Source of the DNA: Albifimbria verrucaria
Taxonomy: Eukaryota; Ascomycota; Sordariomycetes; Hypocreales; Stachybotryaceae
DNA length: 64,000 nt
NCBI GenBank assembly: GCA_020081605.1
Contig: JAHREC010000016.1
Coordinates: 62,001 to 126,000, forward strand
Reading direction: 5' to 3'
The translations under genes were made by a program, and so were the position numbers. How positions within the stretch are numbered: position 1 is the stretch's first letter; each line of letters opens with the position of its first letter. The notes under the pieces are model-generated. The model did no database searches and was not told the origin of the DNA. It was given only the letters and a program-made list of their open reading frames with translations. This document shows, piece after piece, positions 1-12,492 of this stretch.

Positions 1-2318
1 GAGCTGCGAGGTGTCGAGTGAGATTGAATATCTGCTGACCACCTTGACATGTCTTTTACAACCCCTTTAATGTAGAATTTCTATACTCTCCCCAGTAGTT
101 CGTCAGTGTGCTGCTTGTAGTCGTCTGACTCTAAGCACAATGACTTGCGCTCCCAGATCGCCACGAGCAGCATTGAGACCAGTCATAGACTATAAAATAC
201 AAATGCCCGAGTAGCGGCGACATAAGCTTGATCCAGTTGCATAGCAATGCCCGAACGCTCCCATTCCAGGGGCTTCACAATCTCTCGTCCCTGTTCTGAA
301 CTTATTATAAATTCAAGTAACGTGCGATGCGAAAACTCGATGAGTTGGTCCTAGGAGCGAGCAATCTCGGTTCTGTTAGCCCTATGACGGCGAAGGCGGG
401 GTTGAAATCAAGGAGGCCTATACATCTTGTTAGAACCTCGTTGCGTGCCTTTTGCAAAAGGCCACTAGCTTATTTTCGTTGATATCTTTGTCGACGTTGA
501 AGAATCTGCATCGCGTCTCGGAATTAGCCGCAAGCACTATTCCAAATGCATTCGAGCGATAACTGTTGCGTGCTGCAAGAGCGAGACTGAGAGACAGGGA
601 CGCCTTTTCTCGGTATATGTCACACATCCTCGTATAAATCATCGAACTCCTCAGGAAGTAGACGTAATAGATCTTTCTCCGTTTTCTGATCTACTATTCC
701 TGGTCTTAAATTCCGAAGCGCCAGGGCCACCTAAGGGAAGACACCTTTAGCCTTCATGAGGACCGCTGTAACCAATCTCAGAGCAAGGCGAGGTGACAAT
801 AACCCTTCTTTTTGGTATTTTTACAACTCTCTGGTTATAAATGCCCTTATGTCTGATTCGGTAAGGAGGTGCAGCCGCAGGGTCGGCGCTTCGAAATTTG
901 GTGGCGATGATTTTCCGCGCGATTTGAAACGCAGAATTTGACATTTGGAATTTAGACCAACCAATTGACTGTATCGATGATTCTGTATATGTGATTCAAC
1001 TCGGTTACCTCCTCGAGGCCGTCGATTAATATGCATGCTCAGTGGGAAGCCGTGTTCAAAATTGTCTTCAAAAGGTCTTGGACATCTGTAATGGCAAAAT
1101 ATCACAGGCAGGGTCTTCATGTACATACTGAATAGGGTCCCGTTATCCGAGTTGACTGTGCAGTGCACATTATTGGCCAAAAGTTAGTACATTGAGTGCC
1201 CGCCAACACGAGGCGTCACCCCCGCGTCGGCAAGTATCTTGCCAGCAGAAACAGTGTGTAGCTAGTCTCTGCACGTGCCGGCGTATGACCGGGACTGTCA
1301 AGACGGGTCAGGACAGTGATGTAGATGCGGCCGGCCGTTGACAGCAGCCTTCGCGTCCAGGGAGGAATCAGCGGACTTCTGCTTACTGATATGAGTGGTT
1401 TCCCAACGCTCCCGAACGGTCACACCCGAGCAGTCGCCCATGTGACTGGCAGTGCATGTGCGGAGAAGTTAATTAAAGGTCACAAGTTGAGCTGAAGCCC
1501 TGTGTGTACGTATATCATGTTAGAATATCCCGAAAATAAAAACCTCAAATAGACAAGGAAGAGAATGCGCAATGATCTAGTCGCAATAGGCGGATTAACT
1601 AGACCAAGTCCCACTCTTTCGATTCATCGTGACTTCATTCCGGCATTTTTTCCGTGCCAAGAACACTGCAGAGGCGGCTGACCTTTCATAATCACTCATT
1701 CCCATGGACTCTGTAGCTGCATCATGCAAGTCTGCGCTTACGAAGCGGGCAATGAAAGTTGAAATGCTACGCCACATAGGTCGAGGTCGCCGGGTCGTCC
1801 GGAATACTTTTGGCTGAGGACTTCCAGAAGCGGGTATAAGATGAGCTGTCACATGACACAAGTAGCTCTTAACCCGTGCTACATTTAACCGTATGATGGC
1901 TGTCGGTTTGTGGCTTTTTATTAAGAATCCAGGCAGTCTGGACGCTATATTCCCTGCTGCCTGGGCTCACCAGGAGGCACCGTTTTGAGGAATTGGACCC
2001 GGACGCCGTGCATGTGCGCCGTGGACAATTAGAGCCTTGACGGACCGCATTTTGGCTGAAGACGAGATAACCCCGGATTCGGTGCTCGGAAGGTTACGCA
2101 CCGTGTGGCTGCTTCAATACTCATCGTCGCGAAAAGGGAAGCCCCACGTCCGCAGTGAAGCCTGCTTGTATCGCGATAGCAAGCGATGCGACCAATACAT
2201 GCTCTGCTAGACTGGGAAGGTTGAATATAATAACTTTCGTCTCTGATGCTTTGATAGGCTCAGGCCTCAGTTTCGAGCAACCACTCGCAATCTTTTCCAT
2301 CATCAAATACTGCACAAC
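1..2318. other. Left-hand intergenic region without a supported gene
   Basis: Short open frames occur on both strands, but none shows a conserved motif, a signal peptide or plausible splice structure, and several overlap one another in antisense. The last 200 bases are presumably the promoter of the GH12 gene. I see no tRNA or clear repeat here. Confidence 0.5.
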
Positions 2319-3470
2319 ATGAAACCTCTCGGAGCATTAGCGTGTCTCGTCGTTGGCATAGCGGGCGCTATCACTCACTTGGATCAGAACCTAGACGCAA
2401 GGGCCTCGCCAGCCTTGTGTGGTGTAGGAGACACTGTACAAGCAGGCAACTTTTACTTGAGAAACTACTGGGCTGAAGGATCACAGGGCTCGCAATGTAC
2501 AACACTCATTTCGGCCAAGGGTTCCAAGGCCTCATGGAATGCCAAGTGGAGCTGGCCATCCAGTACCCCAGGGGTTCCTCCATGGTTTCATTGATACTGC
2601 CGCCTGGTGTGACTCGAATCTCAAGCTTCAATTCCATTCCAATATCGTGGCTATGGGAGTACGAATGCTCCTTCACGTCTCCTGCAGATAAGTTCGCTGG
2701 CTAAGCATGTGGAAACCTAGTTACAAATATGCCAAGAGCATTACCGCCAACGTCGGCTATGATATTTTCGGATTTGGAAACGGACCAACAGCCAGTAACT
2801 GGCAGCTCGTGATTTGGCTGGGTACGTACGGAATACAGCCATCGGGCTCCAAGTTTGGCACTGTTAGCCTGGGCCATGCTACATTCGATGTCTACACAGA
2901 CGAGATCCATAAAGTGAAAACACACTTCTTTATAGCCAAATCCCCACGGACTGATTTTACTGGCGACCTTCTGGACTTTTTCAATTACTGCGTGGATAAT
3001 CTTGGGATCGACACAGATTATAACATTTATTACATCCAGGGCGGCACAAAAATATATCAGGGTCTAAATGCCACTTTTTCCTCTTCAAGCTTCTCGATAG
3101 CACCGAAATACAAACCAGTGCCAACCTCAATCGCGCCGCCTACGCCATCGCAAACAGGCAAGGTGTGCTCTCCTCAATGGGCGCAATGCGGCGGCAACGG
3201 GTGGACAGGGCCAACTTGCTGTGAGGCTGGAAATTCCTGTATTTACCTGAACGAGTTCCATTCCCAATGCCTCGCGGATGTCAATTCTTCCTCCTCAATT
3301 GTACAGACCTCGAGCGCGCCGCCTGCACCATCAGAGACGACCCGTGTGTGCTCGCCGCAATGGACGCAGTGCGGCGGTAATGGTTGAGTGGGCCAACCTG
3401 CTGCCAGGCTGGAAGTTCTTGCATTTACCAGAACGAGTTCCATTCCCAATGCCTTGCGGATGGGATTTGA
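2319..3470 (+). pseudogene. GH12 family protein with two CBM1 modules, catalytic residues lost and reading frame broken
   Basis: The protein starts with a hydrophobic signal peptide (MKPLGALACLVVGIAGA), followed by a GH12 beta-jelly-roll. GH12 enzymes cleave cellulose, beta-glucan or xyloglucan outside the cell. Recognisable GH12 stretches are SITANVGYDIF and IWLGTYG; two Ser/Thr/Pro linkers each precede a CBM1 (CSPQWAQCGGNGWTGP type). An intron at 2659-2705 (GT/AG, GGCTAAG end) restores one frame change. Another shift lies near 2560-2580, beside CCCC and GGGG runs. A third, in the second CBM1 near 3384, gives a premature TGA; the displaced frame continues to a stop at 3468-3470. Separately, the nucleophile position (ELMIWLG in family members) reads QLVIWLG, and the acid/base position (GTEPF) reads GTKIY. 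It therefore looks catalytically dead even if the frames are artefacts. Confidence 0.7.
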
Positions 3471-5197
3471 GGCTGTCTCCTCTGCAAAGCTTTAGTGAAC
3501 GGGCCCAGGCCCTCCAATTTCAGGAAGATAGCTTTGCTGCCGCGATTGTTTTTTAGCGAGGACATGTCGCATGGTTCGGGGCAATCGCCACCGAATTTCT
3601 ACACGGCGCAGGGTCGAGGGATTTCAGTCATGTCGTTGTCTAATTTCAGGACTAGTAAATCCTCATCACATGAAACAGAAAGTGACGGTATAAGTGCAAT
3701 AATATAGGGACCTTGTTCTAATGGCTCTTGAACTGAACCAGGGGTGGACGCCATGATTGCCGAATGTGTTAATAGTTCATCCTTGGCTCTCAACGTGCAG
3801 TATCATTGTGGAGTTTAGCCGGCGATCTCTAACCAAGATCGAGGAGAGGGTGTAAACAAGGTGTGATTTCCCGGCTTAGCATGCCGTCCCATTTACTGTG
3901 CATGAATGGGATGGATTGATAGAAAATACGGTCTATGTCTATGCAGAGTACACAAATTGCAGTACAGCGTCTGAGGAACCAGTAGGTAATTCCAGGGCAG
4001 CCCTAGGCCTCGTGACTGGACCCTACGAGAGGAAAAGATACTGTCAGGCACGAAGGCACCATGTTATGGTAGCCTCATTTGCAATTTGAACAGACTTTTA
4101 TCTCCTCGTGGATAATATTGAGGATAATTATTACTGTGGAAACGAACTTTCTTGATTTATAATAATCTTTGATACATTAATTTTCTATAATTTAGCTATA
4201 AATATACTTAAAGGTTTATACGTAAAGTCTATTTAATACCCTACTAATTATTATATATATTAATATAGCCAGATATAGCCCACGCTTATAACAGGGAGCG
4301 TATTCGCTTATGTCTTAGCGTATATCAAGCGTATTGCCGCGTATCACCCCTACATGATTCTCCCTCGCAGATTATACACGGGTCGTATTCTGATGTGAGG
4401 GCAGAATGTAACAGTGGCATGCATAGCAAATTACGCAATGGGTTCTAGGTGAAAGGTAATATCTATAGTGGACATTCTCAAAGTAATATCGGCAAAGCTC
4501 AGGGTCTGGGTGTGATGTGATACTATTGTATGTAAGAAGCTCTAGGTATATGTTTAAGCAATCGTAAATAGTTGAGTTTCGCTGAATGTTTTCCAGCGTC
4601 CTTATCTATGGATGTTCTAGATAGAGTTTTTCGTGCATGCTAGCCTCAATAGCCTACCCAGACTTATTTACAAGCATCTTTTAAGCTATGGGCTCTACGC
4701 ATGCACAAGGTGAATAACAGAAGCATCAAAGATAAAAAATTGCCTTACTTCCATTGCTTTTTAGATAATATAGTAAGCTTCCTGACAATGGATGCATGTG
4801 AGATTGTGAAGCCAGAATACTAAGCAACTTCTAGAATGGCTGCTTATGCCATTTGAAGGGTCACGTTAAACTGAATATAGATAAGTGAATAGCGAGGCGA
4901 ATACGCTCTCTGCCCTAACTTTATTGCTTACGCAGGCTAGATCTACAGTTCCTGAGTGTATATTCCTACCGTTACCGATTCAATCAACTGCGAACTACTG
5001 TGCTTACTGCCTGACAAATTTCTAACTCACGGCATTCCCGTTACCGAGAATCGAGCACATCAGTGTTTCATTATTCCCAAGTATAAAGAGCATGTGCGCT
5101 GCTTATTACCCTATCTTCTAACACGCTGCACATCTGTACACTCCAGAGATAATATTTGCATTTCGAGGCACCTTAACCAACACTGCGAATCTCCAAC
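3471..5197. other. Intergenic region with an AT-rich patch and degenerate inverted ends
   Basis: No coding region is supported. 4085-4270 is strongly AT-rich, as in RIP-affected DNA elsewhere in the window. The core GAGCGTATTCGC near 4295 recurs in inverted orientation near 4900, so this may be a degenerate roughly 0.6 kb element, but the shared stretch is short. Confidence 0.35.
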
Positions 5198-5906
5198 ATG
5201 GTCCGCTTAGCTTCATTCGTTGGCTTGATGGCTGCAGCTACATGCACCATTGCTGCTCCTTCGACCGATGCGCAGGATGTAGATGGTCTTGGTCCGTCCT
5301 TCAGCTTTGAAGACTGGGTCAATGGCATCATTGCTGATCCAAGCGGAAACATCTCTCCCTGAGGAGGCCATCCAAGCATTCAACGAGTCAGGTAAGTACA
5401 CATTCTGAATCCTTGGTGGTCATGTTTAATAGTTTGATAGGCAACCAGACCCAAGCTAATCTTAGGAAACGAGCCGACGTTGCCTGTAATAACAAGAATA
5501 AACCAAGAGCATCGGTATTCTCCATGCATCTATCTAGACTTATTACTCATGCTAACATAAGACAGCTCGCTGACTCGGTATCGTGCATTAATCAGCTCGC
5601 GGCTCGTGGAAGCACCGGCTGCCACATTCCATATGGCGGCGCACCTCTAATCACAGTTGGCCTTGCTCAAATCTACGGTGTTACTATAAACCATGCAGGT
5701 TCTATTTTACCATGGTAGGTTCAGTTATAGCTCTCCAATCAGGGCCATGTTTCAAGTCACGGCGCTAACAGAAACTTGCCAGCCAAACATTTGCGGCCTC
5801 TGCGGGTCGTATTCTCGATATTTGTGTCCGTCCAGGAGATACAACTGTACAGGGCTCAAATTATCCTAACCAAAATATCGAGATCCATCTTGGTCTTCCG
5901 GTCTAG
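5198..5906 (+). CDS. Small secreted protein, cysteine-containing, fungal-specific, unrecognised family
   Basis: The start at 5198 opens with a clear signal peptide (MVRLASFVGLMAAATCTIAA). It is followed by an acidic propeptide-like part and, after a KR-like site (LRKRADVAC), a compact C-terminal domain with spaced cysteines. Three introns fit: 5392-5440, 5515-5565 (with a GCTAAC branch site) and 5699-5782. The last exon carries GRILDICVRPGDTTVQG and a stop at 5904-5906. The frame is broken just before the first donor, where two C-runs (near 5350 and 5357) each seem one base short, and once more at the third acceptor. I associate this layout with small secreted proteins of plant- or insect-associated ascomycetes, but I cannot name a family or function. 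It could be an effector or a cell-wall protein. Confidence 0.5.
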
Positions 5907-6547
5907 GCTTAAGCGCTACATAACCAGGAATCTTCTATTAAGGACCCAGAAAGCGTAAACTTGATTTATTTTATAGCTTAGCTAAAATCCGTCGCAATCT
6001 GGCGGGGAAGAACAGGAGAGCATGCCGCTTCTAAAGCTCGGACAAACCTCCTCCGCTATTCTTATTTAGCAGGTTCAGCGTTGCCTCCGTCTCCGAATTC
6101 CTTAATAGTATCGAATAAATGAGCGCTTGGAATCATGGCGAATAGCGTAGAAAATTTTAATGTGTCTTATCTATTGCCTGGAACCGTCATGTCAACTCGA
6201 TACCCTCCTATAATATTACCGATAATTCTTTCGAGTGTCTTCCTGCAAAGCCGATATATATAGCAAGGCTCGCTGGGATAACCCGTATCCTATTAACCTC
6301 ACCTAAATAGAATTGAGCTGAAACTATTTAACTTGGCACCGCAGCAAAGACCCCGGAGCTGTAGTTGGGAGTATGCGAAGCTAGCCATGCTAGAGCCGAC
6401 CTGCGAGAAGAAGCCTGGCAGTTGTCCCTCCGAGGACCATGTTAGTAAAGAAGGAAGTTGCATTGCATCAAATCATCGTCGTGAATCGCGATTCCCTGCA
6501 TTTTAGCCTAAAGGACTTATCATCAACCCAGGGAATTGAAGGGCCGG
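5907..6547. other. Intergenic region, nothing recognised
   Basis: No supported coding sequence. The downstream end is the promoter of the AA9 gene. Confidence 0.4.
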
Positions 6548-6556
6548 TATATAAAA
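6548..6556 (+). promoter_or_regulatory. TATA box of the AA9 gene
   Basis: TATATAAAA lies about 120 bases upstream of the AA9 start codon at 6671, a normal distance for a fungal TATA element followed by a short leader. Confidence 0.5.
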
Positions 6557-6670
6557 GTCTCCGTTATCTCGCTCTGCCTCATAAAACTTTCATCGAGCAA
6601 GTGTAAGAAGTGGCAACATACTCCTGTATCTTCATTGAACGCACCTTCTGTTGCCCGCCATCATATCGAG

Positions 6671-7503
6671 ATGCAATTTTTGCCCATCTGCTGGCCCTCG
6701 CTGGGCTGGCCTCTGCCCACTGTATGCAGCCTGCTCCCCTCACAATAGAGACTGACGTTCAATCATCGCAGACACTATTCCGCGCATCTCGTCGGGTGGT
6801 GTTTCCGGCTCCGACTGGCAGTACACGCGCCGTACCGAAAACCATTACTCCAACGGTCCTGTGACCAACGTCGCCTCGTCGCAGATGACATGCTACGAGC
6901 TTAGCCCCGGTACCCCTGCACCGCAGACTCTGGCTGTCACAGCCGGGTCCAGCCTCACATTTAATGCCAATACGGCCCTTTCCCACCCTGGCCCAGTCAA
7001 CGTCTATCTCGCCAAAGCACCCAGCACGGCTGCTGCTTTCGATGGCAAGGGCGCTGTTTGGTTCAAGATTTACGAGGAACCCGCCACGATTACGAGCTCA
7101 GGCATCAGCTGGGGCTCTTACAGTATGTACTTCTACTTCCCATTAGGCATGCCACGTCTCAGGAGAGATACAGCCAGCTAAGAAGGTGTCGTACAATAAA
7201 CTGATGCATGTAAAACCAGATGCGCCGAGCTTTACGGTACCTATTCCTCGCTGCATCGCTAACGGCGAATATCTCGTCCGTTTTGAGCACATTGCTCTTC
7301 ATAGCGCTGGCTCGGTTGGCGGTGCGCAGCTGTACCTCTCATGCTCTCAAATCTCCGTCACCGGCGGCTCCGGCACTGCTCGGCCTAGCCTCCTCAGCTT
7401 TCCTGGCGCGTACAGCCCGAATGACCCCGGCCTGCTCATCGGCATCTACTGGCCTATTCCTACGAGCTACACCAACCCTGGTGGCCGACCTCTCTCCTGC
7501 TAG
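6671..7503 (+). CDS. AA9 lytic polysaccharide monooxygenase (formerly GH61)
   Basis: Copper-dependent secreted enzyme that oxidatively cleaves cellulose or related beta-glucans. The signal peptide (AHLLALAGLASA) is followed directly by His, the obligatory N-terminal copper ligand of AA9. Introns at 6722-6771 and 7123-7177 join three exons. Family landmarks are SGSDWQYTRRTENH, the second copper histidine in LSHPGPVNVYLAKAP, and the C-terminal block FEHIALHSAG..GGAQLY, which supplies the axial Tyr. The protein ends PGLLIGIYWP...LSC. The length of about 240 residues is normal for an AA9 without CBM1. The only lesion is one missing base in the T-run at 6677-6681, within the signal peptide. Every active-site residue is intact, so a sequencing or assembly error is more likely than a true pseudogene. 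Confidence 0.85.
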
Positions 7504-8940
7504 AAGGAGTGCATTGGCTGCTTTGCTAAGTGGTAGGAAATATAGCTCGATATTGAATAAATCAGATGAAGGGAAGACCAAGTGGAAACACCGCCAAATA
7601 TAATATTGTTGAATTATGTATATAGCCTTTACACCTACTTCGGTATATAATCATTATGGGAGACAGAGGGACCCTCTAGATCATTATATGATGCTTGATC
7701 TGCTGGCTGATGCAGCTCCCAGCGTTCGGCGAACCCTGAATGAGACTGTCGTGGACTGGCCTCTGGCGCAAATGACCTTTATATCCCTGAACCCGGTATG
7801 CCCATCCAGTGAACCCTCTAGGTTATAATAAGACTTAGGCATGAGATGGAACTTGGTAGCTACTTCTGCCGCTTTTGAAGAAGCTCCAGCAGTCTACAGG
7901 GTAGTCTAAGCTAAGTTGCAGCTAAAGCTCCCAAATGCTAAGCGAGCAAAAACGGTAGCAAGTTCTTGACTACAATGTCCCTATTTCCTACTTATAGTAG
8001 TTGATTATATCCAATTGGCTTAGTAGCAATACGTAGTGGTGGAAATTTCTTCTAATGATCGCCTTTCTTCGGCTGAGGACCCGAATGAGACCTAGGATAC
8101 ACCATATTAAAACGACACTCGGCTATTGACCAGCGCTTTGCATCAGTCTCGAAATATTGAGCTAACCCCGAGAGTGGTCAGCACTACGACCTTGTCGGTG
8201 TTGTCGCTTAACGCCTTGGAACAAAGCAATGCGGCTTCTCTTTAGAGGCTATATCACGAACAGGGTTTCCTAAAAAGGAAAAGGTTAGGCCCCTGGCTGG
8301 CTGATAATAATCTCAGGATGGAAAGCGAGAATCCATATTTTACTCCTTGGCTTCTTCTTCGGACGCTCCTAATCAATAAACCTGGGACGGACCTTGCATG
8401 AATTATCAGTGCGGACCGTTTCCAAGCTGCACGTCTGTAGGCTTACTCTACCATTAATGGATGCCACTAACGACGACAAGGCCAGCTTGACCACAACGGA
8501 ATATTTATTGGTCCAATGCGCCAAGCATAAAACTTGTACCTGGAGCTTGTTAAGCTAGAGATGATAGACTTTAGACTTGCTACAGATCATGTATCTGCAA
8601 CGTGAATATACCACCCAGGCAGCCCGCAGGTTCACAGTCCAGGGCATAATACTGTGAAAAGATCGAAGATATTCATCTCCAATGAGAAATTCAGCGTAGA
8701 CCGAAAAATCCACCAGCAAGCTTGATTGAAGAAAGATTACATGGTTAAATGCAATACGACGTACAATTGAGCATTATAAGAAAACTTCCCTATGGTCCGA
8801 CATCGACATATGTTCATCGCATAAAGAAAAACTGCATAAACATCGTCTCATTCGTTGAATATCTCAAGTCCCTTGCTCTCCAATATCATGTCGGCACATA
8901 TAACAACTCAGATCCCACTATGGAGAGAACACTGCTCCAT
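7504..8940. other. Intergenic region, nothing recognised
   Basis: No open frame here shows a family motif. 7600-8700 contains only short frames with poor codon character. The right end abuts the 3' end of the Ppo-like gene. Confidence 0.4.
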
Positions 8941-11900
8941 TCAGAAACTGGCGTTGTCGAATTGCACTTTCAAGCTGCGCTGTATTAGCAATGGACTATA
9001 ACATTCCGTGGTGACACTTACTGCTTGTATTAAATGCAAAGTAGGACCAATTGTCGCTGAGGTAAATCTTCTCGCTTCCGACATTGATGGTCTTGACTAT
9101 GCCCTGTTGTCCTGGTGCAGGACGAAGATTCTCTAAACCAGCTACAAGCTTGACCATTCCGGTCAGGAAGGTAACGGCCAAGCGTCTTCCGAAGCACTCA
9201 TGCTGTGCGGTACTGTAGCCGGTAATCTCGGGCTGCTTGCGAGCAGGATCAAACTTATCAGCGTTAGGGACCTTGCTGGGGTCTCTTGCAGCGTCGGCCT
9301 TTATCCTGGTTAGCAATGGCAGGAGATTCTGAGGGAGAGATCTTACGATGTTCAGGATGAGCACGTTTTGTGGACTGACGGCCTTGCCCTCCACCTCGGC
9401 TGGAGCAGTAACGTAGCGAATAATGCGGAATGGGCTGGTCATACGCTGAACCTCAGCGACATAACCCTCGAGCTTAGAAATGTTGCCCGCTCGTGCTAGC
9501 TCTTGCACCTCTCGCCAAATGGAGAGATTGTCAGGACGCAAGAACCATTCCATTATCTCATAGAACTGCAAAAAGTCAATCAATTGGACAAACGCTGTTT
9601 CTATTTGACATACAGTGGTTACGAGAACTCCAATCTCACCAAAGGCCAGTAGCCAAAGCTGGTCAACGACATTCTCGGCCGAGGCACCCTGATCGAGCAA
9701 AGCGTTGACGAGCTTGAGACCCAAAGAACGGAGTGAATCCTGCTTGATAGAGGCCTGCCTTCCGAATGTCTTGTGCAGTGCCGATGCAATGCCGAGCCCA
9801 AACCCACGGCTATTGATGACATCGTCAACAAGCGGTCGAGTCGAGTCAATGACCACCTTGGCGCCTTCAAAGGCTCGGCGACGGCGATTCCAAGACTCAG
9901 CAGGGTCAGTGTTGTTGGTGGCCCAGATGCGCAGATTTGTCATTGCCTTGTAGAGTTGTGCTACGCTCAGCTTGCCATCGGGATTCTCGTCTGTGCGTAG
10001 GTCGAAGTAGAAGAGGTCCGATGTGAACTGGGTGTTGATGGGAATGGCAATGTCACGGATAATGTCGATCTGGTGAAGGCCTTCTTTGAGCTTGAAGTCG
10101 GCTTTTGTAATGAGGTCATGACCCACGCGGTCGATAAATTCATACACCGTCTTCTGCAAATTGGGGAGCTTGTGAAACGCCTGACCCGTCTTCTGACGGT
10201 GCTCAAAGTTTTGGGCTCATTTCCTGCGAGCATGAACCAGCTAAGATCCTTCTTGCCCTCGAAAATATAGTCCAGCACCTTACCCCAACCCAAGGGAATG
10301 TCTTGTGGTCATTGAGCACCTGCTGGATGCCTGCCCATGTTTTGATCACGACAGGGGTTTTGGGAGGGCTAGGGTCATCGAGAGTGTATTGATCAAAGGT
10401 TCCCAGCTCCTTGGCAATCTGAATGTTCATCTTCTTGGTGTACATGGGCTGCATGACTGCGATGGAGTTGAAAGGAAACCAACCAGGAAGGCCCCTCTGG
10501 ATCAGCCTGTAGAGCATCGATCCACCGAGTGTCTTGGGATCTCCCTGAATCTCATTCATGCCCCACGACGTCAGGCTAGAAACTGTATAGTCTACAGTCA
10601 AGAAACGGTCTGAGCGCACCAGAGTGATGGCATCCGCGAGAACAGCACGGCCAATACTGTAAGTCGGGCAAATGCCAACTCCTGGGTTGCGTGCAGGCTT
10701 GATGTCCTCAACGAGCAAGCCAGGGTACAGCTCCACCATATCAGGATCACTGTAAAGTTTCTCGAGCTTGTATGCAATGTCATCGTTGGTTGTTATATCA
10801 CTGAACTTAGCATATCGCTTCAGCCCAAAGAACTCGCGGAACTCATTGAGAGAGGCACAGCCCCACTTTCGAGACTGGATAATGCCTTGTATCTCGACAA
10901 TCTTCAGCATCTTAGGCACCATTTTTGACCCAAAGGACCCTGCTGGGTCTTCCATGGCTTCCTTGAGAATTTTGACAAGATCCGAGTTCTTGAAAGTGCC
11001 ATCTGCCTGGCGTTGCAGACCATCAAAGGTACGCTCGCTTGGCTCCACTGGAATCTTCTTCTCATACGCGGCCAGGGCCATGCCAAGCTCTTGCACACTA
11101 ACGTTGTGGAGCTCATCGACGTTGCGGCCCGGGAAGAGCTGGAGGAAGAAGTCGTTGATCCAACGTTCGTCCTTCTGGGAGATGCAAGAGTGGAAGCGGT
11201 AAAGAAGGTTGAACTCGACGCTCACCTGGTTTCCAACGCCGCGAGGAACGCCTTCTCCATCGTACTGTTTGCCAATCTCCATGCGAGGGTCCAGCGACCA
11301 GTCCGTGTTTGAGTGGTGCAGGTTCATGATGGCACGGAGATAATCACCCAGGGCAATGGAGGCGTACATGCCGCAGACGATGAGACGTGCAGTGTTAAAA
11401 GGTCATGGTCCTGCTTGGCCAGGGCTTTGGCCCTTCCTTCAGGGCTAGGATCACTCGTAGAGAGCGTGAAGCGTCCCCTTCATTGATTTTGAGGAGCACA
11501 TCGGCAACATAATTGTGGAAGCGGTTATACAGGACCAGCATGACGTTGACACCTGCTGGCTGTCCAAGAAGGCGCTTCTCATGAAAGGTATCTGGTTTGA
11601 GCTTGCCTTGCACCATGGTACGAACTTTGAGCTGATCGCGAAGCGAGGAGCCGTACAGAGGCGCGAGATCAAGGTAGGAAGATGTGTCTGACTTGTTCAT
11701 GTCGGTACGGCTTGTCCTGAAAATGTCGTGAATAATAATGGAAGCATGGTAAAACAGCATCGAGGAGATTCCAGCGGGATTCTCCCTAAACTGTCCCTCC
11801 TCACGGGCCAACAACAGGTCAAACAACTGTCCCGGGTCTGGTCTCACGCCGTTGAGACGCTTAGCGCTGCGGACGGACTTTGCATATGGAGAACCAGCCC

Positions 11901-12492
11901 GGCCAAGGTGTGGCTGCATGATGTTGTTGAAGCTGCCGTCTGGCATGCGGTACTGGTGGAAGCCATTTGGGGCCGTTGGCACCTCTTCGCGAAGTTTGAC
12001 TCCTGTTCCAGGTGCCTCGAACTCGATAATATCATACTTTTCGTGGTCGTGGCAGGCATTGGCTTCGTGGTGGTCGGCAACCTCATAGTTGACATCGCCT
12101 CCTACGTAGCTGAGAGGAGGGTGCTGTAGGTTGTTCCACAGTGTATCGATGAGCCGTTGGGTCAATTGAGCTCTGACAGCTGAAGTTGACGGGAGGTGGG
12201 AAAGGATGCCAATCATAAGTTCCGTGTTGCTATAGATGTTATGATCCTGTCTTTCTTTTGGCAAAACAGTTGTTGCAACTTACCCTTTCCTGTCATCAGA
12301 TGGCTCCCCATCACTCATCAGACCCTTGATCAGGCCAACCAGCTCGGACAGAGACGCTGCCTGTCGTGCACCCACATAATCTTTGAGAATTGCCGCAGCA
12401 ATTTGGGTAGGATCTTCCAGGAGATTTGGCTTGCTTGTCCTTGGAGCATCCCCGTACGACTCTCCCTCTTGGAACTTTTCGTTGAACGACAT
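8941..12492 (-). CDS. ppo-like: Ppo-type bifunctional fatty-acid dioxygenase / P450 (linoleate diol synthase family)
   Basis: Psi-producing oxygenases convert oleic/linoleic acid to hydroperoxides in an N-terminal heme peroxidase domain and isomerise them to diols in a C-terminal P450 domain. The products are oxylipins that tune sporulation and secondary metabolism. The N-terminal domain shows the distal-heme segment (SSMLFYHASIIIHDIF) and the catalytic Tyr plus proximal His in YRFH at 11190-11201 (YRWH in characterised members). The C-terminal domain has the P450 heme loop AQHECFGRRLA with the Cys codon at 9194-9196, so diol synthase activity is expected. An intron lies near 12230-12285, and a short last exon (LKVQFDN) probably ends at 8941. 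Four single-base losses break the frame, beside C/G-runs at 11475, 10283 and 10195 and the A/T-run at 11397. All conserved motifs survive. About 1,080 residues, normal for the family. Confidence 0.88.
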
